The position numbers and the translations under genes were made by a program. Under the pieces are notes generated by a model, which saw nothing but the letters and a program-made list of their open reading frames with translations, was not told the DNA's origin and made no database searches. Below are positions 48,015-56,920 of a stretch of DNA of 64,000 nucleotides, one piece after another; positions within the stretch are counted from its first letter, which is position 1, and each line of letters opens with the position of its first letter. This stretch comes from Marispirochaeta sp964554875 (lineage in GTDB: Bacteria > Spirochaetota > Spirochaetia > JC444 > Marispirochaetaceae), in the NCBI GenBank assembly GCA_964554875.1, contig CAZKQJ010000012.1:1-64000 (forward strand). Direction: 5' to 3'.

Positions 48015-48557
48015 TCAGGGAAGGTCCGCAATGCAGGATTTGAATAACTCCAGATCGGCGGAGGAGAAAAAAATGAAAATTACCTTTCTCGGAAGATCAT
48101 TCTCCCGCAAGAAATCAATCACCGTTTTATATGCTATTGGAGCAGCCTGCTCTTTCGGAAAGCTGTAAACACCGGTGGAAATCGCAGGGAAGGCGATGCT
48201 CTTGCAGCGTTTATCCCTGGCTATCGTCAGACAGTTCAGGTAGGCCTCGGCAAGCTGCTTCCGGGAGGTCTCTTCGTCGCCGCCCCAACGGGGACCAACG
48301 GTGTGGATAACGTATTTTGCGGGAAGGTTCCCGGCAGTGCTTATAACCGCCTTTCCCACCGGCATGCCATGGGGATACTCTTTCCGGCGGATTTCCCGGC
48401 AGGCCGCCAGAATCGCGGCTCCTCCGGCACGGTGAATGGCGCCGTCTACTCCTCCTCCGCCCATGAGGCTGGAATTGGCGGCGTTGACAATCGCATCCAC
48501 CCGGAGCGTGGTAATGTCGCCCTGAACGATCTCGATCCGCTCATCAATTGTATCCAT
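48015..48557 (-). CDS. Macro domain protein (O-acetyl-ADP-ribose deacetylase type)
   Basis: A 180-residue single macro domain of the MacroD/YmdB type: DTIDERIEIVQGDITTLRVD, AIVNAANSSLMGGGGVDGAI (the NAANSxLxGGGGVDGAI motif), GKAVISTAGNLPAKYVIHTV, and SIAFPAISTGVYSFPKEQAA (ISTGxYGFP loop). It hydrolyses O-acetyl-ADP-ribose or removes mono-ADP-ribose from proteins. It leads the minus-strand run macro-rqcH-MEMO-AMMECR1-pseudokinase with only 3 bases before rqcH. In a cell with TIR/SIR2 NADases an ADP-ribose enzyme is of interest but is a normal house gene. Confidence 0.93.
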   Translation of the reverse strand: MDTIDERIEIVQGDITTLRVDAIVNAANSSLMGGGGVDGAIHRAGGAAILAACREIRRKEYPHGMPVGKAVISTAGNLPAKYVIHTVGPRWGGDEETSRKQLAEAYLNCLTIARDKRCKSIAFPAISTGVYSFPKEQAAPIAYKTVIDFLRENDLPRKVIFIFFSSADLELFKSCIADLP

Positions 48558-48577
48558 CCCTTATCCTCCTGCCTGAT

Positions 48578-49654
48578 CTATATCTCATTTCTGATACGTG
48601 AAAGCTCAGAGAAGAAGCCCTCCATATCGGTTCTGGAGCCAATACTGATACGCAGGAATTCCCTGGTACGGGGACTGGGAAAAAAACGTACCAGGAATCC
48701 CCGTTCCTTTAATATAGCATACAGTTTTTCCGCAGTGGTAAAAGTTGGACCGGCAAAGAGAAAATTGGCCTTCGATGGAAGCACCCGCCAGCCGTCATCT
48801 GAAAGTTTTTTCGCCGTCCACTCCCTGACGGCGATTAGTTCGTCCCTGCATTTCTCGAAATAGTCGGTATCCTCCAGGGCCGTGACGGCAATCTCCTGGG
48901 CCAGACGGGATACGGGGTAGGAATTAAAGGCGTCCTTGGTACGGGTCAGGGCTTCTATAAGATCCGGATTACCTGCAGCGTAACCCAGCCGCAGACCCGC
49001 CAGGGAGTAACTTTTTGACAGGGTTCCGACAACAAGCAGATTAGGATATCTGTTTACAAGGTCTGTCACGCTCTCGCCGCCGAAGTCCACATAGGCCTCG
49101 TCCACAGCCACAAGACGATCGCTTCGTGATGACTCAAGAAGATCGATAATATCACTTCTCGAAAGGGAGATCCCTGTGGGGGCGTTGGGGTTTGCCACGA
49201 TTATTCCGCTGTAATCGGATTCCCCGGCGATTTCCTTGAAGAGCCCGATATTAACGGAATAATCTTCCCCCAGGGGGACCTCCCTGTAAGAAAGTCCGTG
49301 GAGAGAGCAGAAGACCGGATAAAAACTGTAGCTTACGTCAGGAAAAAGGACCGGGCCGAACTCTTCGTCAAAGAAGGCATAAAAGAGATGAGCCAGGACC
49401 TCGTCGGAACCGTTACCGCAGAAGATGTTCTCTTTTTCGAGGACGAAACGCGCTGCAAAGGCTTCCCTGAGGCGTGTCGAATCAGGGTCCGGATAGAGTC
49501 TCAGGCGGGATGGATCGAAATTTCGCAGGAGATCCCTTACTCCGGGGGCCGGTGGAAAGGGGTTCTCGTTGGTGTTCAGCTTTATGTACTGTCTGTTCTG
49601 GGGCTGTTCTCCCGGTACATAGGGAGTAAGGGCCCGCACTTTTCTTGAATACAT
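48578..49654 (-). CDS. hisC: Histidinol-phosphate aminotransferase
   Basis: A 358-residue fold-type I aminotransferase; the start at 49654 has GGAG 6 bases upstream. Blocks: LNTNENPFPPAPGVRDLLRN (family N-E-N-P), NIFCGNGSDEVLAHLFYAFF, VANPNAPTGISLSRSDI, DEAYVDFGGESVTDLVNRYP, and VVGTLSKSYSLAGLRLGYAA, where the SKSY-x6-R lysine binds PLP. It makes histidinol phosphate. It is downstream of folC with a 19-base gap and hisD follows upstream in the same operon. Confidence 0.92.
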   Translation of the reverse strand: MYSRKVRALTPYVPGEQPQNRQYIKLNTNENPFPPAPGVRDLLRNFDPSRLRLYPDPDSTRLREAFAARFVLEKENIFCGNGSDEVLAHLFYAFFDEEFGPVLFPDVSYSFYPVFCSLHGLSYREVPLGEDYSVNIGLFKEIAGESDYSGIIVANPNAPTGISLSRSDIIDLLESSRSDRLVAVDEAYVDFGGESVTDLVNRYPNLLVVGTLSKSYSLAGLRLGYAAGNPDLIEALTRTKDAFNSYPVSRLAQEIAVTALEDTDYFEKCRDELIAVREWTAKKLSDDGWRVLPSKANFLFAGPTFTTAEKLYAILKERGFLVRFFPSPRTREFLRISIGSRTDMEGFFSELSRIRNEI

Positions 49655-49673
49655 GATAACTCCTCCGGGGCGC

Positions 49674-50987
49674 TCAAAAATCCTGCACTTCCTTAACCGC
49701 ACCTATTAAATAGAATGATCCCAGTACAAGGATCGGTTCATCCGGGGCTGCCAGTTCCTGTGCCCGGCGCAGGGCCTGTTCAGTGTCGGGAAGCAGTTCA
49801 GCTTCCGGGTACCTTCTGCAAATAATCTCATGCGTCTTTTCCGGCCTGCTTGCACGGAAGCTGCCGGGCCTGCTTACTATAACATGGGAGAGCCCGTCCG
49901 GCAGCGAAGCTGCAACACCTTCCACGTCCTTGTCCTCGGCTATGGCAAAGATCAGGACCCCCCCCGCAGGATAGCGTGAGCGAAAAGCGGCGGTACTTGC
50001 CTCCACAGAACGCGGTGTGTGGGCAGCGTCGTAGATCCATATCCTCTCTCCGGAAATAACCGTCTCGAAACGCCCGGGGAGTCGGGTGGATTCAATACCT
50101 TTTGTATAGACCTCAGACGGGATGTTAATGTTTTTCCCCGCCGTGAGCTGTACTGCCCGGGCCGCCAGGGCAGCATTGAATCCCTGGTGCATCCCCGGAA
50201 TTCCCGGTTTTGCGTGTACAAGGGGACCGTCCGGAAGCTGAATCTCAACCGTTTCATCCTTGTACCGGGTAACCTGAAGTTCGCGAAGCCTGAACAAGGG
50301 ACTCTGCCGTTGTGCTGCAATCTCCGTCAGTACCGGGACGGCCTCCGGGTTCAGATCTCCCAGAAGGACCGGAATCCCGGATTTAATGATTCCTCCCTTC
50401 TCCGCGGCGACTTCGGCAATGCTGTTCCCCAGGAGCCTGGTATGTTCCAGCTCGATGGATGTAATTACCGAAATCTCAGGAACCACTATATTGGTTGCGT
50501 CGAGACGACCGCCCAGTCCGGTCTCGAGGACAAGCCATTGGCAGCCTGCCTCCCGAAAAGCCAGCAGGGCCGTCAGGGTCAGAAGTTCGAAGGTCGTCGG
50601 GTCCGAAGCGTCGCCGAACCAGTTGGGACGATACGCCCCGCGTATACGCTGTATCGTATCAAGGAGGATATCTGCCGGCATATACTCACCGTCCAGCATG
50701 AAACGTTCCCGGTAACTCATTACGTGGGGAGAGGCGTATACCCCGGTGCGGAAGCCGGCCTCCCGGAGTATGGATCCGGCGAAGGCGCAGGTAGACCCCT
50801 TGCCCTTGGAGCCGGCAACATGGATAAGGGAACAGGATTGTTGTGGATTTCCGAATTCCCCGGCCAGGAACCTCATACGGTCGAGCCTGAAGGGGCGCAG
50901 ATTGTCGGCAGTACGGCGTTCGAAATTGGTAAAGCCCTCTATCCAGCCGAAGGCCTCAGCGAGGGACTCGGGAAGAGGCTCCTTCAT
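49674..50987 (-). CDS. folC: Folylpolyglutamate/dihydrofolate synthase
   Basis: A 437-residue Mur-like ligase of the FolC family. P-loop: LIHVAGSKGKGSTCAFAGSI. Blocks: GVYASPHVMSYRERFMLDGE, VLETGLGGRLDATNIVVPEI, SVITSIELEHTRLLGNSIAE, and AEKGGIIKSGIPVL. It adds glutamate to dihydropteroate or folate. Sequence ends with QELAAPDEPILVLGSFYLIG, also normal for the family. It sits between hisC and hisD, overlapping hisD by four bases, and folP is divergently placed just beyond hisD, so two folate genes flank the his genes. Confidence 0.93.
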   Translation of the reverse strand: MKEPLPESLAEAFGWIEGFTNFERRTADNLRPFRLDRMRFLAGEFGNPQQSCSLIHVAGSKGKGSTCAFAGSILREAGFRTGVYASPHVMSYRERFMLDGEYMPADILLDTIQRIRGAYRPNWFGDASDPTTFELLTLTALLAFREAGCQWLVLETGLGGRLDATNIVVPEISVITSIELEHTRLLGNSIAEVAAEKGGIIKSGIPVLLGDLNPEAVPVLTEIAAQRQSPLFRLRELQVTRYKDETVEIQLPDGPLVHAKPGIPGMHQGFNAALAARAVQLTAGKNINIPSEVYTKGIESTRLPGRFETVISGERIWIYDAAHTPRSVEASTAAFRSRYPAGGVLIFAIAEDKDVEGVAASLPDGLSHVIVSRPGSFRASRPEKTHEIICRRYPEAELLPDTEQALRRAQELAAPDEPILVLGSFYLIGAVKEVQDF

Positions 50988-52282
50988 CTTCTCGTCTGGA
51001 CTGCCTTCTTGTGGGCCGGAAATCCCTCATATTCGGCCAGAACGGCCACATGCTCAGCCAGCAGGGCATTGCCTGCTTTGGTGGCGTAGATTATCGAAGA
51101 GTACTTCATAAAGTCCCGTACGGAGACCGGGGAATAGGTCCTGGCCCGTCCACCGGTAGGCAGGACGGCGTTGGCCCCCACGGCATAGTTGGCGGCGGAA
51201 AATGGGGTAGTGTCTCCCAGTATTATCTCTCCGGCATTCCGTATAAGCGGAAGCACGTCAAAGGGCTCATGGCACTGTACCTGCAGGTGCTCAGGTGCGT
51301 AGAGATTCACGATTTCCGCTGCCTCCTCTATTGAATCGGTGGTAATAAGTGCACCGTAACCGGAGAATACGGCACTGACAAAATCCTTCCTGGGCTGGGG
51401 CAGCTTCTCGATTTCAGCGGCAAGATATTCCGCAGCTTTACGGGCCACCCTCTCGTCCGTGCAGACAAGAACAGCCGAACTGTCGGCCCCGTGTTCCGCT
51501 TCGGTCAAGAGGTCGATGGCGAGGAGGTATGGATCCGCTTTGCCGTCAGCCAGGACCGCCGATTCCGAAGGTCCCGCAGGCAGACCCACATCCACGGTAT
51601 CTGACAGGAGCCGCTTTGCTGCGGTAACGTACATGCTGCCCGGACCGATTATCTTGGTAACCGGGTTTACTGTCTCGGTTCCCAGAGCCATGGCTGACAC
51701 CCCGTGGGCACCGCCGAAGCGGTAGACCTCGTCGATACCGCACATTTCCGCGGTGTAAAGACAGGCGGGATCAACACTTCCGTCCCCGTTGGGCGGTGTA
51801 AGAACCGTGATGCGCGGAACCCCCGCCACGGTGGCCGGAACGCCGAGCATGTAGAGCATGGAAGGAAAGCTTCCCCGGCCCCTGGGAACATAGAGTGCTG
51901 CAGAGTCGATGGGGCTTGCCCGTTCTCCGGCAAACACGCCGGGGCGAATCTCCATCATCTTCATGGCCCTGGAAAGCTGGGTTTCATGATAGGCCCGGAC
52001 ATTCTCGATGCAGAAGAGAAGGGCGTCCTTGACTTCGTCGGACAGCGTTTCCCGTGCCGTGTCGAATTCCTGTTCGCTTACGCGGAAGGGGTGGATATCC
52101 AGGTCGACCTTATCGAGTTCGAGACTCAGCTCTTTGAGCGCAGTGTCTCCGTCCGTTTGAATCCGGCGAATAATGTCCTTAACCGAGTCCATGACATCGC
52201 TGATGTTGATTTCTGAGCGTTTTAAAAGGGCTGTTTTCTGATCATCCTTCAAGTCCCGCCAGCGCCGTACCGGTATCTCCAT
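50984..52282 (-). CDS. hisD: Histidinol dehydrogenase
   Basis: A 432-residue enzyme; the start at 52282 is favoured by GGAGGAT 4 bases upstream (15 further in-frame bases reach 52297). Blocks: VFAGERASPIDSAALYVPRG, MYVTAAKRLLSDTVDVGLPA, GPSESAVLADGKADPYLLAI, LTEAEHGADSSAVLVCTDER (Q/E-x-EHG zinc region) and NYAVGANAVLPTGGRARTYS (G-x-NH/V-LPTxG). It oxidises histidinol to histidine with two NAD+. First gene of the hisD-folC-hisC run, divergent from folP. Confidence 0.94.
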   Translation of the reverse strand: MEIPVRRWRDLKDDQKTALLKRSEINISDVMDSVKDIIRRIQTDGDTALKELSLELDKVDLDIHPFRVSEQEFDTARETLSDEVKDALLFCIENVRAYHETQLSRAMKMMEIRPGVFAGERASPIDSAALYVPRGRGSFPSMLYMLGVPATVAGVPRITVLTPPNGDGSVDPACLYTAEMCGIDEVYRFGGAHGVSAMALGTETVNPVTKIIGPGSMYVTAAKRLLSDTVDVGLPAGPSESAVLADGKADPYLLAIDLLTEAEHGADSSAVLVCTDERVARKAAEYLAAEIEKLPQPRKDFVSAVFSGYGALITTDSIEEAAEIVNLYAPEHLQVQCHEPFDVLPLIRNAGEIILGDTTPFSAANYAVGANAVLPTGGRARTYSPVSVRDFMKYSSIIYATKAGNALLAEHVAVLAEYEGFPAHKKAVQTRR

Positions 52283-52322
52283 CCCATCCTCCGGCACTAA
52301 CTGTAGTACGAGCCAATTCCTC

Positions 52323-52351
52323 TGGTCAATACAGGACCTTTTTCTTATAAT
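52323..52351 (+). promoter_or_regulatory. Promoter of the folP operon
   Basis: TGGTCA, 17 bases, TATAAT. The -10 box overlaps an ATG at 52350, so translation must begin later; an in-frame ATG at 52359 lies 7 bases beyond the -10 box, where transcription should start. No ribosome site is seen. Confidence 0.5.
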
Positions 52352-52358
52352 GACGCTG

Positions 52359-53210
52359 ATGAGTGTTCCAGGTCATCCCGCAGATATTGATTTCTCCCGG
52401 AAGCCCCTTGTCATGGGAATTATCAATTGTACCCCTGATTCCTTTTTCCCCTCTTCCCGCGCAGCCGCTCTGGCGGATGCATCCAGAAAAGCGCGGCAGC
52501 TGATAGACGAAGGTGCCCATATTCTCGATCTTGGTGGAGAATCATCCCGTCCCGGGGCCGATTACGTAGATGAGGATGAGGAGCTGCGCCGGGTCATACC
52601 TGTTGTGGAGGAAATCAGGAAATTCTCGCATATCCCCCTGAGTATCGATACCCGCAAAGCTGCTGTTGCAGAAGCTGCCTTCAAGGCGGGAGCCGATATA
52701 ATTAATGATATATCCGCACTTCAGGATGACGAAGCCATGGCCGCTATCGTAGCTGATTATGGAGCTTACGTTGTCCTGATGCACAAGAAGGGGAGCCCCA
52801 GGGATATGCAGCTTCAACCCCACTATGAGAATGTTCTTGAAGAGGTGCTGGCTGGACTTAAGCAGGCGGTGGAAAAAGCTTCGAAGGCGGGTGTCCAAAA
52901 GGAGAAGATAATTCTTGACCCCGGGATAGGCTTCGGCAAGCGGCATCAGGACAATCTTGATCTGCTCCGGAATATTCCCCGGCTGAGCGCCCTTGGGTAT
53001 CCCGTTTTAATAGGGCACTCCCGAAAATCCTTTCTGGAAAAGATAAGCGGCCGCGGAGTAGACGAGCGAATTTATGCAAGTATAAGCGCCGGTGTGCTGG
53101 CCCAGCTGAAGGGCGCTGCTGTACTGAGGGTTCATGACGTGGCAGCGACCCTGGATGCCGTGGCGGTTGTACGGGCCATAGAAGGAGACGGGGTCTCGTG
53201 GAGTGGCTGA
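52359..53210 (+). CDS. folP: Dihydropteroate synthase
   Basis: A 283-residue TIM-barrel enzyme. Blocks: PLVMGIINCTPDSFFPSSRA (pterin/pyrophosphate loop), IDEGAHILDLGGESSRPGAD, IPLSIDTRKAAVAEAAFKAG, ADIINDISALQDDEAMAAIV, ILDPGIGFGKRHQDNLDLLR, and GYPVLIGHSRKSFLEKISGR. It joins p-aminobenzoate to the pterin for folate. The ATG at 52359 is preferred over 52350 because of the promoter. First gene of an eight-gene run through cdaA, ybbR, acpS, DUF2225, truA, udg and priA; overlaps cdaA by 13 bases. Confidence 0.95.
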   Translation: MSVPGHPADIDFSRKPLVMGIINCTPDSFFPSSRAAALADASRKARQLIDEGAHILDLGGESSRPGADYVDEDEELRRVIPVVEEIRKFSHIPLSIDTRKAAVAEAAFKAGADIINDISALQDDEAMAAIVADYGAYVVLMHKKGSPRDMQLQPHYENVLEEVLAGLKQAVEKASKAGVQKEKIILDPGIGFGKRHQDNLDLLRNIPRLSALGYPVLIGHSRKSFLEKISGRGVDERIYASISAGVLAQLKGAAVLRVHDVAATLDAVAVVRAIEGDGVSWSG

Positions 53211-54001
53211 ACCAGATCTGGATTTTCCGCGATATAATTCGTCCTCTTCTGGATATCCTCATACTATCCTTTATAATCTATCAGATTTACCAGATCCTCG
53301 TTCAGACCAGGGCCATTCAGCTGGTGAAAGGGGCCTTTTTAATGACCCTGATCTATGTGCTGGCCTTTTTTCTGGAGCTTTCCACCCTGCTGTGGATCAT
53401 GAACGGTCTGGCCACGGTTCTGGTCATAATTATTGCCATAGTATTCCAGCCGGAGCTTCGGAATATTTTTACCACCATCGGTCGGGGAGAATGGCTCAGG
53501 TTACAGAACAGGGGAACCTCCTACCAGCTGGACAGCGTTCTGAATGCGGTGGAAGTCCTTTCCGGCCGTCAGCGGGGAGCGCTTATCGTTTTCAGTCTCA
53601 AGGTCGGCTTGAAGAATATAATCGAAACCGGAACACGCCTGAATGCGGATATCAGTTCCTCCCTGATTCTGACCATCTTTGGTCATGACACCCCCCTGCA
53701 CGACGGGGCGATTGTGCTTCAGGGGGGGGAGATCATCTCTGCCGGTTGTTTTCTTCCTCTTTCGGAGCAGTCCGACATCCGCCGCAGTTTCGGAACCCGA
53801 CACCGGGCCGCCCTGGGACTGGCTGAAGAGACCGATGCTGTAGTCCTTATAGTATCCGAAGAGACCGGTGCGATATCCCTGGCCTACAATGCGAATCTCT
53901 ACTACGATCTGACCGTTCAGGAGGTCCGCTTGACCTTGCGGCGTCTCCTGAACATACACGAAGACGAACGGGAAGAGGAGGGTGCCGCAATTGAATCCTA
54001 G
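53198..54001 (+). CDS. cdaA: Diadenylate cyclase CdaA
   Basis: A 267-residue membrane cyclase. Three hydrophobic segments lie in residues about 5-80 (IIRPLLDILILSFIIYQIYQ; GAFLMTLIYVLAFFLELSTL; ATVLVIIIAIVFQ). The DAC domain follows: GHDTPLHDGAIVLQGGEIIS (catalytic DGA) and FGTRHRAALGLAEETDAVVL (RHR), SEETGAISLAYNANLYYDL. It makes cyclic di-AMP from two ATP. The start is GTG, inside folP. YbbR, its usual regulator, follows with a short overlap, matching the cdaA-cdaR(ybbR) order found in Firmicutes. Confidence 0.95.
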   Translation: MEWLNQIWIFRDIIRPLLDILILSFIIYQIYQILVQTRAIQLVKGAFLMTLIYVLAFFLELSTLLWIMNGLATVLVIIIAIVFQPELRNIFTTIGRGEWLRLQNRGTSYQLDSVLNAVEVLSGRQRGALIVFSLKVGLKNIIETGTRLNADISSSLILTIFGHDTPLHDGAIVLQGGEIISAGCFLPLSEQSDIRRSFGTRHRAALGLAEETDAVVLIVSEETGAISLAYNANLYYDLTVQEVRLTLRRLLNIHEDEREEEGAAIES

Positions 54002-54953
54002 GCAGCTGCTTGAACGTCTGGCCCACAACTGGCCTGTCAAGGTTCTGTCCCTGGCCCTGGCGGTCCTTCTTTTTCTGTTCTACAGGATTTCCAGTCTCGA
54101 GGAGCGGTTTTTCAGTGTTCCTCTTGAACTCAGGATCAGCGAGAACCTTGTTCCCGCCGGACCGTATCCACGAAACGCCAGGGTTACAATCCGGGGCGAT
54201 CAGGATGCGGTCTTCAATATTATGGAGGACGATATACAGGTATTCGCCGACTTTAGCGATTTTCGGCGGGAGGGTGTTTTCAGGGCTCCCCTGCAGTATC
54301 ATCGGCAGGGGAGCGCTCTCAATGTGGATTACCTCGAAATAAGTGTTGAACCGGCTGAGTTGAGACTGGAACTGGAAGAAAAGCGTGAGAAGCTTGTGGA
54401 TGTGGTTCCCAACATCGTCGGGTATCCAGCCCGGGGCTATGAGCTTGGACAGTATTTTGTTTCTCCCGAAAAAATCCGGATAGAAGGCCCGAAAAGCAGC
54501 GTCGAGGATCTTCGATCCCTCATGACCAATCCCATCGATCTTACCAATCTTCGCAGTTCCATAAGTATCAAGGTCGGTTTCGAAACAGCCCCCGAGGATA
54601 TGCTGCGCTTTCCGGACTATAAAGAGGTCGAGTTCAGGGGCATTATCCAGGAGACCCGGCTTATCAGAACCTTTGAAAACATCGATATACTGGTAATGGA
54701 TATGGACGATGAGTTCAGAATAAGCTCTGAACTCCCTTCGGGAAGTATCAAGTTTCAGGGAACCCAACTGATACTTGAATCCGTTAATCCTGAAGATTTT
54801 TCCCTGGTTATTGATGGAAGCTTTATCTCTTCTCCCGGAACTTATCGACTTGCCGTTGAAGCGGAAGTCCCTTCTGACGTGCTCATATTAAATTATGAAC
54901 CCGAAGAAATAAGTCTGAGGGTTGAAGCTGCGGAAGAGGCGGAAGGCTTATGA
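53991..54953 (+). CDS. ybbR: YbbR/CdaR-domain protein
   Basis: A 320-residue protein anchored by one N-terminal span (NWPVKVLSLALAVLLFLFYR) followed by about four YbbR-type beta units, of which the first reads IRISENLVPAGPYPRNARVT-like and the second VVPNIVGYPARGYELGQYFV (the Y-V-x-P-x-x-V signature: YFVSPEKIRIEGPKSSVEDL). CdaR/YbbR binds and controls CdaA on the outer face of the membrane. The TTG at 53991 is chosen because the GGAGG ribosome site ends 9 bases upstream; an in-frame GTG at 53982 lies too close to it. Overlaps cdaA by 11 bases. Confidence 0.8.
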   Translation: MNPRQLLERLAHNWPVKVLSLALAVLLFLFYRISSLEERFFSVPLELRISENLVPAGPYPRNARVTIRGDQDAVFNIMEDDIQVFADFSDFRREGVFRAPLQYHRQGSALNVDYLEISVEPAELRLELEEKREKLVDVVPNIVGYPARGYELGQYFVSPEKIRIEGPKSSVEDLRSLMTNPIDLTNLRSSISIKVGFETAPEDMLRFPDYKEVEFRGIIQETRLIRTFENIDILVMDMDDEFRISSELPSGSIKFQGTQLILESVNPEDFSLVIDGSFISSPGTYRLAVEAEVPSDVLILNYEPEEISLRVEAAEEAEGL

Positions 54954-55330
54954 TACTTGGAATCGGAGTCGATATTGTGCATGTCAACCGTATGGCCCAC
55001 TGGCTGGAGAGGCCGGAACTGATGCACCGGTTTTTTCATCCTTCGGAAATCGAAGACGCCCTGAGAAGGGGAAAATCATCGGCCCTTTCTCTGGCTGCCC
55101 GATTCGCCGCCAAGGAGGCTTTTGGCAAGGCCCTGGGAACGGGGCTTCATGGTTTGATTTTAAAAGAGATACGGGTAAAGAATAATCGTTACGGCAAACC
55201 GGACATCGAACTTTTCGGCAGGGCAAAAAAAACCCTGGAAGATATGGGAGGCAGGACCATTCATCTTACCATGACTCATGAGAGGGATAACGCTGTTGCC
55301 ATGGTGGTTCTTGAAGGAGAGAAGCAATGA
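54950..55330 (+). CDS. acpS: Holo-ACP synthase
   Basis: A 126-residue enzyme: ILGIGVDIVHVNRMAHWLER (metal-binding GVDI), FFHPSEIEDALRRGKSSALS, LAARFAAKEAFGKALGTGLH (the ARFAxKEA-x-KA motif with the second metal ligand), and MTHERDNAVAMVVLE (the S/THxxxxA-A end). It moves 4'-phosphopantetheine from CoA to acyl carrier protein. ATGA overlaps with both neighbours. Full length. Confidence 0.95.
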   Translation: MILGIGVDIVHVNRMAHWLERPELMHRFFHPSEIEDALRRGKSSALSLAARFAAKEAFGKALGTGLHGLILKEIRVKNNRYGKPDIELFGRAKKTLEDMGGRTIHLTMTHERDNAVAMVVLEGEKQ

Positions 55331-56178
55331 ACAAAATCTCATTCTTTTCTAAAAATCCGATAACCTGTCCCGTCTGTGGTTCCAGCTTTCACCGTGAAGA
55401 AATGCTTACCGGAAGCGGACGCCTGATTGCCGGGAACCTTACGGAGGAACTTCGGCGGCTTTACGAGGTAAACAAAAAGTACGGGGAGGTGAATCCTCTG
55501 GTTTATCCTGTCAGCGTCTGTCCATCCTGTTTTTTCGCCGCCTACCCTTCTGATTTTTCCGAAGTCCCCGCGGAATCGGTTCCGGAACTGAAAAAGAACA
55601 GTGAAAAACGGGTCTCCGTAATACGGCCCATATTTCCGGAACTGGAATTCCGTGAACCCCGGGGACTTAAAGAAGGGGTGGCTTCCTACTATTTCGCCAT
55701 CATGTGCTACGATTACTTTCCGAAAATCGTTGCTCCGACAATAAAGCAGGGACTCTCTTCCTTGAGGGCGGCATGGCTGTGCAACGATCTTCATACCGCC
55801 CTTCCCAACGAAAATTACGACTATATGGCCCGTCTATTTTACCGGAAGGCGCGTTTTTTCTACACCCTTGCAGTGGAATACGAATCCGACGGAACTGAAA
55901 GCCTGGGCAATGCCGGCAACCTGGGTCCGGACCTGGATAAGAACTACGGTTATGACGGAGTACTCTATCTTGCCAGTTACCTTGAATATATGTATGGTCC
56001 TCAGGATGACCCGGAAAAACGGGAAAAGTCTCTTCATCTTGCAAAGCGCATTGTTGCCAGAATATTCGGCATGGGAAAAGCCTCCAAAAGCAAGCCGGAG
56101 GCAATCCTGAACTGCTCCCGGGATCTTTTTGATTCCATCAATGAGTCTCTGAAGGATTTGGGGGGGGGTGATGCCTAG
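55327..56178 (+). CDS. DUF2225 zinc-ribbon and helical protein
   Basis: A 283-residue cytoplasmic protein: an N-terminal zinc ribbon (ITCPVCGSSFHREEMLTGSG with CPVC; SVCPSCFFAAYPSDFSEVP with CPSC), then about 200 helical residues (RLFYRKARFFYTLAVEYESD; YLASYLEYMYGPQDDPEKRE; LHLAKRIVARIFGMGKASKS). This fits DUF2225, found largely in spirochaetes, Firmicutes and related groups. Helical repeats resemble TPR arrays. Function unknown. It lies between acpS and truA with overlaps at both ends; expression with cdaA and priA suggests a housekeeping role. Confidence 0.85.
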   Translation: MNKISFFSKNPITCPVCGSSFHREEMLTGSGRLIAGNLTEELRRLYEVNKKYGEVNPLVYPVSVCPSCFFAAYPSDFSEVPAESVPELKKNSEKRVSVIRPIFPELEFREPRGLKEGVASYYFAIMCYDYFPKIVAPTIKQGLSSLRAAWLCNDLHTALPNENYDYMARLFYRKARFFYTLAVEYESDGTESLGNAGNLGPDLDKNYGYDGVLYLASYLEYMYGPQDDPEKREKSLHLAKRIVARIFGMGKASKSKPEAILNCSRDLFDSINESLKDLGGGDA

Positions 56179-56920
56179 AATCCGGCTGGATATGAGTTAC
56201 AACGGCAACAGCTTTTGCGGCTGGCAGCTGCAGAAAAATGATCCCTCTGTCCAGGGAGCGCTGGAATCGGCATTAAAGCAGCTTACCGGAGATGATGTAC
56301 GGGTTACAGGATCAGGAAGAACGGATTCGGGGGTCCATGCCCTGAACCAGACGGCCCATTTTGACAGCGACGCCTCGATCCCTCCTGAGAAATACGCCCC
56401 TGCCCTTAACAGTCTTTTACCGCAGGGTGTCAGGATTCACAGGAGTTTGGAAGCTGCCGGGGATTTTCATGCCCGCTTCAGTGCCAGGCGCAGAACGTAC
56501 CGTTATCTGATAAAAACGGGGCAGAACCGGAGTTCTTTCTGTGACGGACGGGTATACCATATTCGCCGCTGTCCGGATATTGCACGACTAAATGAGCTGG
56601 CAGCAGCTCTCGTGGGGACCCACGATTTTACCACCTTTACAGCCGCCGGGGACTCCTCGGAATCCAGGGTGCGGAACATCGAGGCTGCCGGCTTTCTGCC
56701 CCGCCGGGGGCTTCTACAGTTTTATATAAGCGGCAACGCATTTCTATGGCGTATGGTACGATCCATTGTCGGAACCTTGCTTGATTTTGAACAGAGGGGA
56801 GAGGAGCCGCAGGCTGTGCGTAATCTGCTGCTGTCCAAAGACCGGAGTCTCGCAGGTCCGACAGCGCCGGCTCAGGGCCTCTATCTCTACAGGGTATATT
56901 ATGAAGAGCATTCTGGCTAA
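56171..56920 (+). CDS. truA: tRNA pseudouridine(38-40) synthase
   Basis: A 249-residue TruA. Start at ATG 56171 (GGGGGGGG upstream, GTG at 56168 possible). Blocks: IRLDMSYNGNSFCGWQLQKN, VRVTGSGRTDSGVHALNQTA (catalytic aspartate in GRTDxGVHA), HARFSARRRTYRYLIKTGQN, VGTHDFTTFTAAGDSSESRV, and FLWRMVRSIVGTLLDFEQRG. It isomerises uridines in the anticodon arm. Overlaps DUF2225 upstream and udg downstream. Confidence 0.95.
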   Translation: MPRIRLDMSYNGNSFCGWQLQKNDPSVQGALESALKQLTGDDVRVTGSGRTDSGVHALNQTAHFDSDASIPPEKYAPALNSLLPQGVRIHRSLEAAGDFHARFSARRRTYRYLIKTGQNRSSFCDGRVYHIRRCPDIARLNELAAALVGTHDFTTFTAAGDSSESRVRNIEAAGFLPRRGLLQFYISGNAFLWRMVRSIVGTLLDFEQRGEEPQAVRNLLLSKDRSLAGPTAPAQGLYLYRVYYEEHSG

